Source: a virus
IMG/VR virus record: IMGVR_UViG_3300031800_000008
Span: 1-34,655 of that record
Strand: one strand, 5' to 3'
DNA: 34,655 bases
The translations under genes were made by a program, and so were the position numbers. This document shows, piece by piece, positions 20,623-32,700 of the stretch. The first letter of the stretch is position 1; every line of letters starts with the position of its first letter. The notes under the pieces were generated by a model that did no database searches, was not told the origin of the DNA, and saw nothing but the letters and a program-made list of their open reading frames with translations.

Positions 20623-23600
20623 TACTCTCCAGCCAATCTTTGTTGAATAGTTTTGAAACCAGACGGGGCATCTTTTCTGGCAAAGTAATTTCCTTCTCCC
20701 ATTAAGGTTGTATCTACCCAACTAGGTGCAACATCGAAAAGAAGTTTTGTCCAGATAAGATTTTGTGCAGGAATCATTCTTCTTAAAGCACTGAGTTCTC
20801 CAACTGTAGGTGACAAAGGATGTTTCAATGTTCTTAATGATTCAATCGCACTGAAGATACCACCAACTGTAGGACCACCAACCAAATCAACGGCAGACCT
20901 AGCCTTATACTTAGTATCTAAATTTCCAGCAAGCAAACTATGGAAACCGAAACCAAATATTCTTTCAAAAGTATTCTGTGCTTCGAACAACAAGGCAAAC
21001 ATTCCTGCTCTGTCCATGCCTTGTGTTACCATTACCCTCGACCAATGAACTTCATTGACATTACCTTCGTCGTCAGTAATACTTTTATTGGCGAAAGGAT
21101 TGATACCCTTCATAACTTCATAGATTGTATAAGACATAGATCCTAATAATGTAGTTGCAAGAAGTTGCATGGCTTGGGCAGGATCTTTATATAGAAGACC
21201 ACGCTGAATAAACGGAAGGAATGTCATATCAAAAGAAGCAGAAAGGAAAGACTTAAACTGCCAGAAGTGATTCAAGTAAGGATTAGATGTCCACTTAGGA
21301 TTACTCGCAGCGCCCGGTGTAACAATGATTGAATCTACTGCACCCTTTATTCGAGCCTGATAATTAAAAGCAAATACATCATCAGTCCATCTTTCTGATT
21401 GTGCTAAGTAGAAATCTCTACCAAATATACTGTCCTTCTTACCACCAAAACGCTCATGCATTTGACCAATATGAATCAAATCACTCTCACTAAAGCCCAT
21501 TGATTCAGCAATGCCACGGTCTCTCTCACTGATTGCCCTTGCCTTACCACCATCATTCCACCTAGCAATACCCAATTCACCAATCATATCTTCAAGACCT
21601 AGCGTTACGATTCTCTTCTGGAATCCATTCCACTTGTTCAACATATGTCCAATATTAAAGATACGCATCAATTTGCTATCTACATTTGTTGCTCTATCTA
21701 TAGCCCTAAGTTTACCTTGTGGACTTGTATTAACTCTTTGTTGAGTAATCGGATCATAAACGTCCTGTTCAAAATCCAAACCACCCCATTTGTTTGCACG
21801 GTTCTCCAAGGAAGCAACTTCAAAAGCAGCATTAAGTCTAGAAAATTCACTAAGGTTCTTCCTATTGGGTGTACCCAGGTACGTCCACATAGTCCTGACA
21901 TACCTAGCCATGCCCAATGTACCAATAGCATTACCAAGGTCAGACATTGAAGCGATTGTTACCATACCCATGTAACGCATAAAGTTTAAGTTCTTGAGAA
22001 TACTAATAGCAGTTTGAACTCCATGCTGATCACCAGCCCATACGTTCCTGTTAAGCAATTGGCTATAAATGTATATGATATCTTTCTTAACTTCCTCAAA
22101 TTCCTTTTTACCACCCGGCTGAGTTGGATCCTCAAGAAATCTCTTGGCTTTTGAGATCACTTGGTTGGGATCAGTAGAAAAGAAAGCAGCATTCCTTCTT
22201 GCCCTTTCAATTCTAAGCATAGTATATTCATACTCACTCATATAATTCTTACGTTCAGTTATTCTATCTACCTTATCTGCACCAACAATAAGCCGACGAT
22301 AAGGATTATAATCAAGTGCCCTTCTTTGGAATAAACTATTTGCAGAATTAAAACCAATGAAATCAGAAGGCGCATCACCTTCTTTCATATTACTTATATG
22401 ATCTTTAGCGAGATGTTCCCACCCACCATACTTGTAAGTCTTCGCAGTTATATCTTTGGCAACTCTATTTAAATCATCTGTCAACTTGAAGAATGTATTC
22501 TCTTTTGATTTGAAAGTTCTATAAGATTTAAGTGTTTGATCATTTAAGTGCCTAGCAAATTGTTGAGATTCAATAGTGGGATCTGTAACTCTACCCTTTA
22601 TCAATCCAGCAATGTCGTCTATTTCTTTTACAATCAATTCATTTAATTTTTCAAGTCTTTTCTTTGCCAGAACAGATCGCCTAACTTCTTGTTCTTTAAT
22701 TCTTTCTTTGAACATGACTTCACCATATGGAACAACATCAGTTTTTTCAACACGGATATGTAATGCATTTAATTCTTTAATTACTTCCGAGGTAAACTTA
22801 ACTCTATCCCAGTCGTATGATTTTATCTCTATTCTTCCATCAGTAGCATTGGCACCTGAAGAGTGGAGTCTTTCTGTTTTAGTTCCTACTACTTTTTCCT
22901 TATTTATTGCTAGTAATAATTTCTCTCTGATTTCTACAGGATTAACCCAAAGGAATTTATCTTTGATTTGTAAGTAAGTTCCGGATCTTCCAGTTTCTTC
23001 TTCAAACTTGATTACTTCCCCTTTGGAATTCTTGGCTGTCTTAACTTTCTTTATTGATCCTTTACCAGTAGCCCCACTTAACATAATGACATATGGTTTA
23101 CCCTGTTTGTTTATTCGGTATTCCCAATCAATCTTACCTGCTTCCTTCTTTGAAAATTCTGAGATGGCGTAGGGTTGCTCACCCTTTCCCTTTCTTGGTT
23201 TATATATAATAGGTTCACCCTTGGCACTTACAGGGGTGAAGTCCTGACCCTTTAATATTGTATCGTAATTAAGTGTTTCAGCAGGATTTCCGTATATAGT
23301 ATTATATAAAAGATCATTACGTTCATAAGATAATGTTAAAAATCGTGTACCACCTACCCAAGTTCCTGATTCATTTAACTGATGAAGATCCCATGTAGAC
23401 ATTGAAAATTCATTCAATGCTCTATCTTGTTCAGTTCGTATGCTCTCACGAATTTCTACTTGCTGATGAATCCAAATTTCTATATCTTCAATCGTTTCAA
23501 ATATTTCAGGAAGACCTGCATCTTTCTCTGCCTGTGTTCTTGGGATTTTTATTTGGTGTCCTGTATCACCTTCTGTCCTGTCTGTATCAATCAACCTTAA

Positions 23601-25832
23601 CTGTGTTGTTACATCTGATTCATCAGCAAGGTCCAAGGCTCTGTCTTTTGCCTTAGCCCACAATACTAAATCATCAAAGTCTCTACTCTCTCCAGTGGAG
23701 TTTTCAAGTTTCTCCTTTAGTTTACTTAGGTAAGTCGCAGCAGTTTTCAATCTCCATGTAAGATTAAACTTCTCAAAATTTTCAATCTGCTTTATTGCCA
23801 TTACAAGTTGGGGAACTAAATGTGTTTGCATCTGCCGACGTATGACAATTATATTTCTTTCCATTAGAGGAGCAAGAAACCTATCATCTATAAATATCTT
23901 ACGAGTCATTAATTCTTTTGCACTACCAGTATGTACTGCCCCGCCATGTGTTTGACTATCTAATCTTCTATACTGGTGATCATATCGTTGTGCTAAAGTA
24001 AGTTTTGTTTTTGTCCAATCGTCACCACCTGTTGAGAATTCCTCATGCATTTCATATGCAGCATCACGCCTTTCTTTTGCAACTGCCATTTCATATTCAT
24101 ATGATTTATTTACTCTTGGATCATGCTTAACTTTTAACTGATTTTCTATACGAGTAATCAGATCATTTTGTTCACGAATTATTGCACCAAACAAATCCAG
24201 GTTGGCTTGCTTACCATGTTCAAGTCCATCTTCTAAACCCCTTATGACTAAATTCGTACCGTCTGTAGCAACAGCAAGTTCAGCCCTCTCATGATTTACG
24301 AAACGAGGCAAGTATGTTGTTTGATCTATTGTTTTCTTAACAGAGATAAGTAGGTCGGCTTCCTTTGTAGAGAAGCCAGTATCATTCATAATCTCCTTAA
24401 TCATTGGTCCTACTTTTCTGGCCTCTACTGTCATGGCTTCAATTGTTTTTACAGTTTCAGGGTCATTCCTTATAGCAGCAAAGGGATCTTGATAATCAAA
24501 TCCATGCGATTCCTGTGAAGGGGAAACCCTAAATGTATCATCAACGTCAGCAATATTTTTCTTACCAGTAATATATAACTCACCAACTAATCTATACAAA
24601 TCATCATCAGGTAGTTTTTTATCTAGAGTTGTTTCAACTTCTTTACTGTTGTATTCCTTCTTCATGTCTACTAGTTTTTTGTTTCCCATAGTTAATCTTT
24701 GTTGAACAAGTGATAGTACTTCCTCAACAGCAGAGTCTTCTAATCCAACTTTCTTGACAAGGTTATTTCTTAATAACATTAACCCTATTGATTTCACACC
24801 GTCATTAGAATGTGTAAGCATTCTTTGACTTGGATTAAACACAAGCCATGAAGCCAGATACTTACCAAATTTATTGTCTTTACCTATACCAAGGATTATA
24901 GAAGAACCTTCCTTCACTTCTTCCATTGCCCTTCCCAAGTAAGTACTTTCTTTTATGTAATCAGAAGATAGTGGAATCAACCTGGGATTTTCTATACGGT
25001 CAAAGACTGCTGCTACCTCTGGATCTTCTGCTGCCTGTCTCTTCATGCTTATACTTAATGCGTCAGCATGAGTTTCAACAAATTCATCTGGCGACTTACC
25101 ACCAAGTATCTTCCTTGTTGTACCAATCTTTGCTTTGTTCACACCCTTCTTTATCACAGCACCCACACCCGGCAGTATCCCACCAAGCAGCATTGAACCA
25201 ATCATGTCTGCCGTGGTGTGTGCGGCTGTCCTAGTTAAATCATGGTTCCTCATAAGGGGCTCTACTACCGTAGTGAGAACCAAATTCTCCAAGGAATTAA
25301 TTGCCATTCTAGTTTTAATTAATTTAGCAGTTGCCCTTGTCATTCCAGCGGCCTTCATAGTAGGGCCAATAAAAGGAATAAAGTTTACAGGGTCAAACAA
25401 AGCAGCAGGAATAGCAGCCAAGACGTTGCCAAACAAACCCCCCTCTTGGAGAGTCATGTTCACGGAATGGTTCTCTATGATTCGATTAATCTTACGAGCA
25501 GAGGAGAGAGTACTAGTAGATTCTTGAAGATCATCCCAGGCTTTAGGATAGAAATCTTTTATCCATTCGTTCTCAAGTACATAGTTATCCGTTGAAGGAA
25601 GATAACCTGCTTCTATGTATCCATAAACATCTGGGTCTTCACCAAACAAAGAACCACTAGTCAACTTCAATGTGTTAAAGTTCCACGCCATTGTTCCAAT
25701 ACGAGTAAACCAATTAGATCCCTTCGGATCTTCAGGAGCAAACCCAGCGACTTGAGAGTCCATGAAGGCAACTCTCTCACCCGGAGTCATATATCGTAAG
25801 GCTTTAACAAGACCAGAAGAAAGGTCAATCAT
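20622..25832 (-). CDS. very large internal virion protein
   Basis: 1736 residues, the largest gene in the window. Hydrophobic segments at ~133-160 (FGNVLAAIPAALFDPVNFIPFIGP) and ~208-228 fit a protein that enters the host envelope during DNA ejection. The centre is long, charged and helical. The C-terminal ~450 residues contain MRYMGMVTIASMSDLGNAIG, then HFWQFKSFLSASFDMTFLPF, patterns typical of large podovirus internal proteins (the T7 gp16 role). I see no clear transglycosylase motif. It follows the 1143-residue gene by ATGA and leads directly into the lysis-type genes. Confidence 0.8.
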   Translation of the reverse strand: MIDLSSGLVKALRYMTPGERVAFMDSQVAGFAPEDPKGSNWFTRIGTMAWNFNTLKLTSGSLFGEDPDVYGYIEAGYLPSTDNYVLENEWIKDFYPKAWDDLQESTSTLSSARKINRIIENHSVNMTLQEGGLFGNVLAAIPAALFDPVNFIPFIGPTMKAAGMTRATAKLIKTRMAINSLENLVLTTVVEPLMRNHDLTRTAAHTTADMIGSMLLGGILPGVGAVIKKGVNKAKIGTTRKILGGKSPDEFVETHADALSISMKRQAAEDPEVAAVFDRIENPRLIPLSSDYIKESTYLGRAMEEVKEGSSIILGIGKDNKFGKYLASWLVFNPSQRMLTHSNDGVKSIGLMLLRNNLVKKVGLEDSAVEEVLSLVQQRLTMGNKKLVDMKKEYNSKEVETTLDKKLPDDDLYRLVGELYITGKKNIADVDDTFRVSPSQESHGFDYQDPFAAIRNDPETVKTIEAMTVEARKVGPMIKEIMNDTGFSTKEADLLISVKKTIDQTTYLPRFVNHERAELAVATDGTNLVIRGLEDGLEHGKQANLDLFGAIIREQNDLITRIENQLKVKHDPRVNKSYEYEMAVAKERRDAAYEMHEEFSTGGDDWTKTKLTLAQRYDHQYRRLDSQTHGGAVHTGSAKELMTRKIFIDDRFLAPLMERNIIVIRRQMQTHLVPQLVMAIKQIENFEKFNLTWRLKTAATYLSKLKEKLENSTGESRDFDDLVLWAKAKDRALDLADESDVTTQLRLIDTDRTEGDTGHQIKIPRTQAEKDAGLPEIFETIEDIEIWIHQQVEIRESIRTEQDRALNEFSMSTWDLHQLNESGTWVGGTRFLTLSYERNDLLYNTIYGNPAETLNYDTILKGQDFTPVSAKGEPIIYKPRKGKGEQPYAISEFSKKEAGKIDWEYRINKQGKPYVIMLSGATGKGSIKKVKTAKNSKGEVIKFEEETGRSGTYLQIKDKFLWVNPVEIREKLLLAINKEKVVGTKTERLHSSGANATDGRIEIKSYDWDRVKFTSEVIKELNALHIRVEKTDVVPYGEVMFKERIKEQEVRRSVLAKKRLEKLNELIVKEIDDIAGLIKGRVTDPTIESQQFARHLNDQTLKSYRTFKSKENTFFKLTDDLNRVAKDITAKTYKYGGWEHLAKDHISNMKEGDAPSDFIGFNSANSLFQRRALDYNPYRRLIVGADKVDRITERKNYMSEYEYTMLRIERARRNAAFFSTDPNQVISKAKRFLEDPTQPGGKKEFEEVKKDIIYIYSQLLNRNVWAGDQHGVQTAISILKNLNFMRYMGMVTIASMSDLGNAIGTLGMARYVRTMWTYLGTPNRKNLSEFSRLNAAFEVASLENRANKWGGLDFEQDVYDPITQQRVNTSPQGKLRAIDRATNVDSKLMRIFNIGHMLNKWNGFQKRIVTLGLEDMIGELGIARWNDGGKARAISERDRGIAESMGFSESDLIHIGQMHERFGGKKDSIFGRDFYLAQSERWTDDVFAFNYQARIKGAVDSIIVTPGAASNPKWTSNPYLNHFWQFKSFLSASFDMTFLPFIQRGLLYKDPAQAMQLLATTLLGSMSYTIYEVMKGINPFANKSITDDEGNVNEVHWSRVMVTQGMDRAGMFALLFEAQNTFERIFGFGFHSLLAGNLDTKYKARSAVDLVGGPTVGGIFSAIESLRTLKHPLSPTVGELSALRRMIPAQNLIWTKLLFDVAPSWVDTTLMGEGNYFARKDAPSGFKTIQQRLAGE

Positions 25833-28800
25833 TCTCTAACCCCTTCAGTAATAGGAACAACAAGTTCCTCCTTGCCAACCAAAGACCAAAGGAACTTAGC
25901 AAACCTACTGTCTGACATTGCAAAGATAAGATTCTGATCATCCTCTTGGAACAAGTCCATAGTTGTCGCTCTTATCAAATCAAACATCTCAACCTCAGTA
26001 GAGGTATAGCCATCAGCATAAGTATATATCTTCTTAATTAGTTTTGGTTTCGGTATAGATTTGAAGTTGCTCTCCTTGTAGATCTCCCTGAGATTAAACC
26101 ACGGCCCCTCAAACTCATCGAATTGAAGTGGCTCTGTTATTCGGGCAACAATTGCTTCGTTGCTATAGAAACCAGGAAGTTGTTTGGTACCACCAACTAG
26201 TTCAAAGTAATATCTATTAGGATTCTTCTTATCTCCTACTGGAGACATGGTTCCGGTAAGTTCGGGTCGATCTTTTCTTTCCTTAATAATACTCAGGACT
26301 TCTCTTATTACATAATGATCACTACCGGCTGTGGAGATAGGAATCTTTACACCACTTGCAACAGAAGCAACGATTCTTTTAACAATACTATCTATAGTTG
26401 AAGACCCATAATAAAGTTCAGAAGTACTAAACTTCTTAGTTGATTCCTTTATCTCTTTGAGTAATTCTCCTTTTTCAAAAGAATTTGCGGGTCTACGCTC
26501 CTTACCTTCGCCAACCATATTGACTCTCTTATTGAGGAATTCTTCTTTTGCGATATTGAGAGCGATTGGAACATCTTGTATGGAGAACAGGTGAGGCTTT
26601 TCTATTGCCATCCCTCGATTCCGTCTGCTGTCGCTTTGCAAGAAGTATTCACCAGAAAGTGGATGCTCTTTATCCTTCCAACCTCCAATGCCTTCAGCGA
26701 ATCGTTCTCTTTTGGCTTTTCTTTCCGCTGCTATATTCCTAATTGCATCTTCAAAGTAGGGTCTAGTAACAGGATTGCCAATAAACGAAGGCTGACTTAC
26801 TCGATCCACATAGTTATTAACAAGTTGTTTAAGAACCACAAGTCTGTCGTCATCAGGTAGATCATTGAATCCTTTTAATTCAGTTATGTTAGATAACGAT
26901 TCCTCACTAAGAGGATTAGGATCTCCTGTTCCAGAGATAAGAAAGTCTTCAATGGCTTTAATCTTATGAGATACAGAAAGACCTGCATAGTATCCTGTAT
27001 TGTCTCCTCTAAGGATGTCTTCGATTGCATACTTGCCAGCCTCTAATATCTCCCCATTAGAAACAGGTTGAGTTTTTCCAGTCACCTCTTTTATTATCTG
27101 ATCGGTATCTGCTACATCATCTGCATGGATTTTATATACAATAGATTGATTGAAATTAAAATACATTGGTTGCCCATTCTTATTTCTAGCAACCCTAAGT
27201 AAATCATTCTCCATTATTCCTATTTGATAAGTGCCACCACTTCTTGGAATAAGTTTACCTTCTTTATATAATTTCTCAATCCATCTTAATGGTGTACCAA
27301 GTTGAGTATCGGGAATTTCAACCTCACTAAGAACATCTTTTATTAGATTGGGTACATTGGGATTTAAATTAACATCTTCTCCCTTAGAATTTTTAATGAT
27401 TAAATCATGTGGTCGAATTAACCATATTTTTACTTGGTCTCCACTATCATCTGTAACAATAGATGCTTTCAAATTGTCAAAAGCATACTGGTAAACCCTA
27501 CCGAATGCATCTTGATCTGTTACAGTATTGTCTTGTAATGTCAAACTCTTAGCCAAGTATCCAAATTGCATAGAGAGTGCATTGATTACTGATTGCTTAT
27601 CATCCTCGCTAATATCTTTGAACCGCTTCGGTTCCCAGCCAACCCAACTATCGAATCCTCGACTTTCATCAATACTTGGTGTAGTATGCCAAGCACGACC
27701 CGGCAAGAACTTCTCCCACTCTGCCTCACCCCAGCCATTTATAATTGCTGCAACCTGATCTGCATAAATATCTGTATCACTAAAATAACCAGAGCCATCA
27801 ATCTCTACTTGAGCAGTTGTAGCAAATTCAGCAGGGTTCACTACCTCATCACTAGAAGCATTTATTAAAGCATCAGATCCAGATATGGCTCCCAAATTAA
27901 ATGCGATAAGGAAGTTCTTTAATCTGGTTTTGTACGGTTTGCTTATACCCGGTACCTCTTGATTGTTTTGGATATAGAGTTCTGCTACTTTTGCAAACTG
28001 GGTCCACTCTTCAGCAGAACCATGAACATTTGTCTTTAGATAATTAGAAAGTATATTTGCGAAATGAGGAGGTACTTCGATACTATTGTTTAGTGTATTG
28101 TAAGTCTTAAGCCATCTCCAAACCTTCTCGCCCCTAACATCACTGTAATCACCACGATTGAAAAGATATTTATCTATTTGATCGACACCCGCTTTTCCCA
28201 AACCGGCATCCGATAACCCAATTAGTTTCTTTTCGAAGTCTGTTTCGGTTATAGATGTCTGTGCTTTTATTGCTTCTTCAGCAACGTCACTCATATCATT
28301 GTCGGCTTCTCTTTTGTCTATAGTGAATTGGATATAGGGTTTTAAATTGTCTGGTGCTAGTACTTGTAACTCTCCCAATAAATCAAGTTGATCCTGAGTA
28401 GTGTAATCCATAGAATTGATAATGGCTGTACTTGATGATCCAGAAGTCGAACCACCCTGATAAGAAGTACCAGAAAGATTCCTTATAACCCTTTCAAGAA
28501 TAACTTCATTTTGGTTTGTTAGTGGACCCATTGCTCCATTTGCGAGATCTAATGCAAGTTCTAATTGACCGTTAGTGTTTCTTTGATAAGAAGAAATCCA
28601 TAAGTTCCTTGCTTCAGTAGTTATTTTTCTTGCTCGTGCTGTTAGTTCTGGATTATTTAAAACACTGGATGCTGCATTACCAGTACTGATTGCTGCTTGT
28701 ATTATATCTGAACCTTCACCAGCAGATACTTGCGTAATACCATCCTCAATCATTCGATTTAATTCTTTAAAGAAATAGCCATCTCGTTCTATTCTTTCTG

Positions 28801-29260
28801 TAGCAATTTTATCAGATCTACCTGTGATGAATTTATCCATCTCCCCCATTGTGACAGATAGCAAAGAAGATTTAAGTTTGTCGTTTACATCCAAACCATT
28901 AATCAATTGTTGAATTTCATCTGCGGCAACAGGAACAATAGAATCCCATTCAGAACGAATGTTATCTGATCTCTCTATTGAAGCCCTATAATCTACAGAT
29001 CCATCTTCAAGAGTTACCTCTGAATTGAAAAACTTATCAAGTATACCTTGTACTTTTCCTGGTACATTTAAACTGGATATTAATTCAATATCTTTACGTT
29101 CAGTTTCTTTCTCTTGGAATTTAGCATAGCCTTCAAGGGCTTTTGCCAAACCACTAAGGGCAAGACCAATATACTCTCCGCTTTGTGTTTGATCGGCAAC
29201 TGGTAATTCCTGGTTGTATCCAATTGCTGCACTAGATCTTGGTAGTTTTATGTTTCCCAT
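25829..29260 (-). CDS. large internal virion protein
   Basis: 1143 residues, mostly helical and charged, with no signal peptide or enzyme motif seen. Size, content and place between the 168-residue and 1736-residue genes match the T7 gp15 position in the ejection-protein set. The N-terminus (MGNIKLPRSSAAIGYNQELP) resembles those of internal proteins that pack in the head. The start has AGGAGGATG upstream, the best ribosome site in the late operon. Function by position and order rather than by motif. Confidence 0.75.
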   Translation of the reverse strand: MGNIKLPRSSAAIGYNQELPVADQTQSGEYIGLALSGLAKALEGYAKFQEKETERKDIELISSLNVPGKVQGILDKFFNSEVTLEDGSVDYRASIERSDNIRSEWDSIVPVAADEIQQLINGLDVNDKLKSSLLSVTMGEMDKFITGRSDKIATERIERDGYFFKELNRMIEDGITQVSAGEGSDIIQAAISTGNAASSVLNNPELTARARKITTEARNLWISSYQRNTNGQLELALDLANGAMGPLTNQNEVILERVIRNLSGTSYQGGSTSGSSSTAIINSMDYTTQDQLDLLGELQVLAPDNLKPYIQFTIDKREADNDMSDVAEEAIKAQTSITETDFEKKLIGLSDAGLGKAGVDQIDKYLFNRGDYSDVRGEKVWRWLKTYNTLNNSIEVPPHFANILSNYLKTNVHGSAEEWTQFAKVAELYIQNNQEVPGISKPYKTRLKNFLIAFNLGAISGSDALINASSDEVVNPAEFATTAQVEIDGSGYFSDTDIYADQVAAIINGWGEAEWEKFLPGRAWHTTPSIDESRGFDSWVGWEPKRFKDISEDDKQSVINALSMQFGYLAKSLTLQDNTVTDQDAFGRVYQYAFDNLKASIVTDDSGDQVKIWLIRPHDLIIKNSKGEDVNLNPNVPNLIKDVLSEVEIPDTQLGTPLRWIEKLYKEGKLIPRSGGTYQIGIMENDLLRVARNKNGQPMYFNFNQSIVYKIHADDVADTDQIIKEVTGKTQPVSNGEILEAGKYAIEDILRGDNTGYYAGLSVSHKIKAIEDFLISGTGDPNPLSEESLSNITELKGFNDLPDDDRLVVLKQLVNNYVDRVSQPSFIGNPVTRPYFEDAIRNIAAERKAKRERFAEGIGGWKDKEHPLSGEYFLQSDSRRNRGMAIEKPHLFSIQDVPIALNIAKEEFLNKRVNMVGEGKERRPANSFEKGELLKEIKESTKKFSTSELYYGSSTIDSIVKRIVASVASGVKIPISTAGSDHYVIREVLSIIKERKDRPELTGTMSPVGDKKNPNRYYFELVGGTKQLPGFYSNEAIVARITEPLQFDEFEGPWFNLREIYKESNFKSIPKPKLIKKIYTYADGYTSTEVEMFDLIRATTMDLFQEDDQNLIFAMSDSRFAKFLWSLVGKEELVVPITEGVRE

Positions 29261-29273
29261 TTAATACATCCTC

Positions 29274-29780
29274 CTAATTCCCATACCTAAGTGAATAAGG
29301 AGACGATTGATCTATCCCGCTGAGTTGAGTGAAACTTTTAGCAGGATTAAAAGCACCACTACCTGTCGGCGCACCCCTACTACCCATATAACTAAAGGCA
29401 GCCTTACTAGCACCCATAACTGCTCCAAGGTCTGCTGATTTAATGGCCGCTTTCCTGTTAGCCTTTGCTTCAGAAATCGCTAGGGATTCCCATGCAAGTA
29501 TTCGCTCTCTCCTCATATCGTGTTTATCCTGTTCGCTTTCTAAAACAGCGGTCACAGAACCACTACCCATTCTCATTCCAGTAGCACCAACATTGGCAGT
29601 AATATCACCCACTAATGTTTGTGTTTCCAAAAGAAGATCCTTCTGGAACCAACCAGATCGCTGGCGAATATTTTGTTTGGCTAGTGTATACCCTTTCTTG
29701 GCAGCCTTCTTCTTGTTATGACTTCCGACTACTGCTCCAACTACTTGGACAACTGCTAGTAGTGCTGTAAAAAATCCCAT
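29274..29780 (-). CDS. internal virion protein, T7 gp14-like
   Basis: 168 residues with a hydrophobic N-terminal helix (FFTALLAVVQVVGAVVG, 3-19), a basic patch (HNKKKAAKKGYTLAKQNIRQ), a long Ala-rich amphipathic helix region, and a Gly/Ser-rich end. It follows tubular protein B and precedes the big internal proteins, the place of gp14-like proteins that form the outer-membrane part of the ejection channel. The start is three bases after the previous stop (TGATTATG). Confidence 0.75.
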   Translation of the reverse strand: MGFFTALLAVVQVVGAVVGSHNKKKAAKKGYTLAKQNIRQRSGWFQKDLLLETQTLVGDITANVGATGMRMGSGSVTAVLESEQDKHDMRRERILAWESLAISEAKANRKAAIKSADLGAVMGASKAAFSYMGSRGAPTGSGAFNPAKSFTQLSGIDQSSPYSLRYGN

Positions 29781-29782
29781 AA

Positions 29783-32700
29783 TCAGTCTCCGAAATCATA
29801 TTCGGCGTTATAGCCGCTAACCTCAAAACCATACGGTGCGCTTTGAGTTATGTTTATTGTAGGTTGAGGTCCATATTGACCAACAACAGGGACGGAATAG
29901 AAACCTGGAACATCTGCAACGGGTGTATAAGTAGGATCAAGTGGAACAGCGAAGATATCATACCCAGCAGCCCTAGCACCACGAGCCTGATTAAAGAGAA
30001 CCCTTAACCTACTAACGTTCTTCTCTCTACCAAGCGTGGAACCCTTACCAGGAACCATTAGTTCAGGAATATTAGGGGCCAGCGTCATGGTATAAGGAAA
30101 ACCAGCAACTACCTGAGTGGGGGGGTCGTCTCCAAAGTCGTGCCCGTATGGTAAAACTCCAACACTCCCCGCCGAAAGGACCGTAAAGTCGCCCAGATAG
30201 ACAACATCGCCACTACCATCAATAGTCACTATAACTGAAAGTGTTTTACCAACCAAATCGTGAGAAACCGCAACTGCTTGTTCTTCGACGGCTGCACCAG
30301 TGTAAGTAACAGCCCCGTCTACATGGTAATTATCTCTAGCATCATCAGAAGTAATGAATATAGCGTTTGTCGTTGAAGTTCTTACCCATAATGCCGGATT
30401 TCCAGAATCATCCGAAGTTCCAACGATATCATAAATAAATGGATATTCCGGATTACTCCATTCAGACCAACCAAATACCGAATTACCTTCATTTATAGTT
30501 AAACAGTAAAGTTTTCCTCCATCAGTAACGGCAAAAAGTCTTTGTGTGGCAGTGCCAACAACTTCGACTCTCTTTATAGTATCATCTTTAGTTATATGTT
30601 TAGCAAACTGAAGAAGATCTCTACTTTCAAATCTATTTCTAGTATCTAAGAAATCTAAACCTCTTATTGTTTTACCATTTTCTTGCACATATACAAGCAT
30701 ACTACCAAACAAAACAGAATGAGTATTGCTTCTGCTGCCATATTCAGACTGAATAGATATGTTTATAGAAGTTGGTATTATTGGAGTATCAGTTATAACA
30801 AATTCTTCTTCGTCAGTCCCAATGAAAAGTTTATTAAACTGACTTTTCATCCAACGAATAACACCACCTTTTCTTGAAGAAAGTTGAAATGACAAACCAT
30901 CTTCACTTGTAAGAGGCTCACTAATAGTGAAATCCGTCAGCACACCAGACTTACTTGCAACTATAGTTAATCCAAGATTCTGGGCTTCTCGTAATTGCGA
31001 TAGACCACCTTCGCCAGCATTAATGTCAGTATTTATTTCAAAACCAGCAAAGAAAAACCGTTCCTGATGGAATTCTGATTCAAATGGTCTTGTCTGCCAT
31101 ACACTAGGATAAAGTGGGTTTGCTGATGGAGTAGGAATTAGTGCAGCCCCAGTCAATTTCCAATAGGCTGATGCTCCAAGACCCGGTGTGGTTATAACAT
31201 TCTCACCATCTTCTTCTGCATAATAATTTATCAGTCCATCTACTTCAAACTGCCCTACTCTAAATGTTTGAGAAGTTAATGACGCACCAATTTCTCCAAC
31301 TGTTTCAGTAAGCCTCATCGTAAGTGGGAATTCAACTGATCCTGTTACTTGTCCTGCAGCATTAATAATAGGAATACCAGTATGAGTACTTGTAGGACCA
31401 AATATCGCAGAAGCAGACCCAACCAATCCCACATTATAAATGTAAGCACCACCACCACCAGGATCAGGAGACCTATCTCTAGATCTAACAAGAAGAGAAG
31501 GATCCCATCCACGCTTGGGAGCGGGAAGGCCATCGGCAGACTTAGCAGCAGATCCTGAAGATGGTTCAGCAGTAGAAGACACATACCAAATCATTTGTTC
31601 GTAAGGAGGGGCGCTGGCAGAATTCGGACTCGGCCAGTTCGCTGTTGCTTGAATTGCAGGACCGGCAATGTGAGTAAAATAAGCATCTCTATCGTTTTCC
31701 GGACCATCATTACCAGCGAAATATTTAAAGGAAACCATAAAATAAGATTTATAAAGAAGATAACCATTGTACCAGTGTTCTGCTTTTAGAATTGATCCTT
31801 CTGTTATGCACGTTTCTGCTATTGCACCAAAAGGAAAAGTTGTGTCTTCTAATTCCTCAGTCTTCCAGGCTGCTTTAGCAGCCCACGAACTCTTATAGAT
31901 AACACCTTGCCACGGGCCGGCAGTCGTGGAACTTGTAGTAAAACAAGAATCTGGAAGGTTTACCCAATTCCTATATGGACCTGCCCAATCATAAGTTGCA
32001 GTAGTTATCGCACCGGGATGACCTGAAGGAACAGCCTGTCTCATTAAATGTGAAGAAAGACTTTGACCAGCATTTCCAGAACCAGAAACTCCCCCATCAG
32101 TAGTTGTTGTAATAGGAAACAGAGTTATTAATCCTACTTCTTCATACAGTTCTACAGTATCTGCATCTATGACTTTAATATAAACTACCTCACCTTCGTC
32201 CGGTTCATTAAAATAATAATTAATACCAACAAAGCCTCGATACCATCGAAGTTCTTGTGCATCTACAAAAGGATGATTGGTTATCCTGATTTTCCCTACA
32301 TTAGTGCTGTCGGTAGAGGGGTACATATCTTGTGTTTGGTCTATATTTACAGCATCTCCCAATGTAACTTTTGCTGAAGTAGAACTTTCGACATATGTTA
32401 TAAGTCCAAATCGAGGTATTTGAGAAGTATTACCAGAACTTGCCCTCGGAGTAATTTTATATAAATCGCCTTCATCTCCTCGTTCAAACCAATTTGAAGA
32501 TGCTGTTATAGTTGTAGGCTGGGCTGTATTTGCTGTAAAAGTTACAGGTGGTTTGCTGAAAATTAAATCAGGATTTATATCTACTTTAACTCTAGATAAC
32601 TTATAATCCCCATCTGCCGCAAGCGGGGCCGAATGAAGGAATATACCATTCTCTGTTAATACATAGAAATTATTACCAGTAGAAGCGACATCTGTAACCA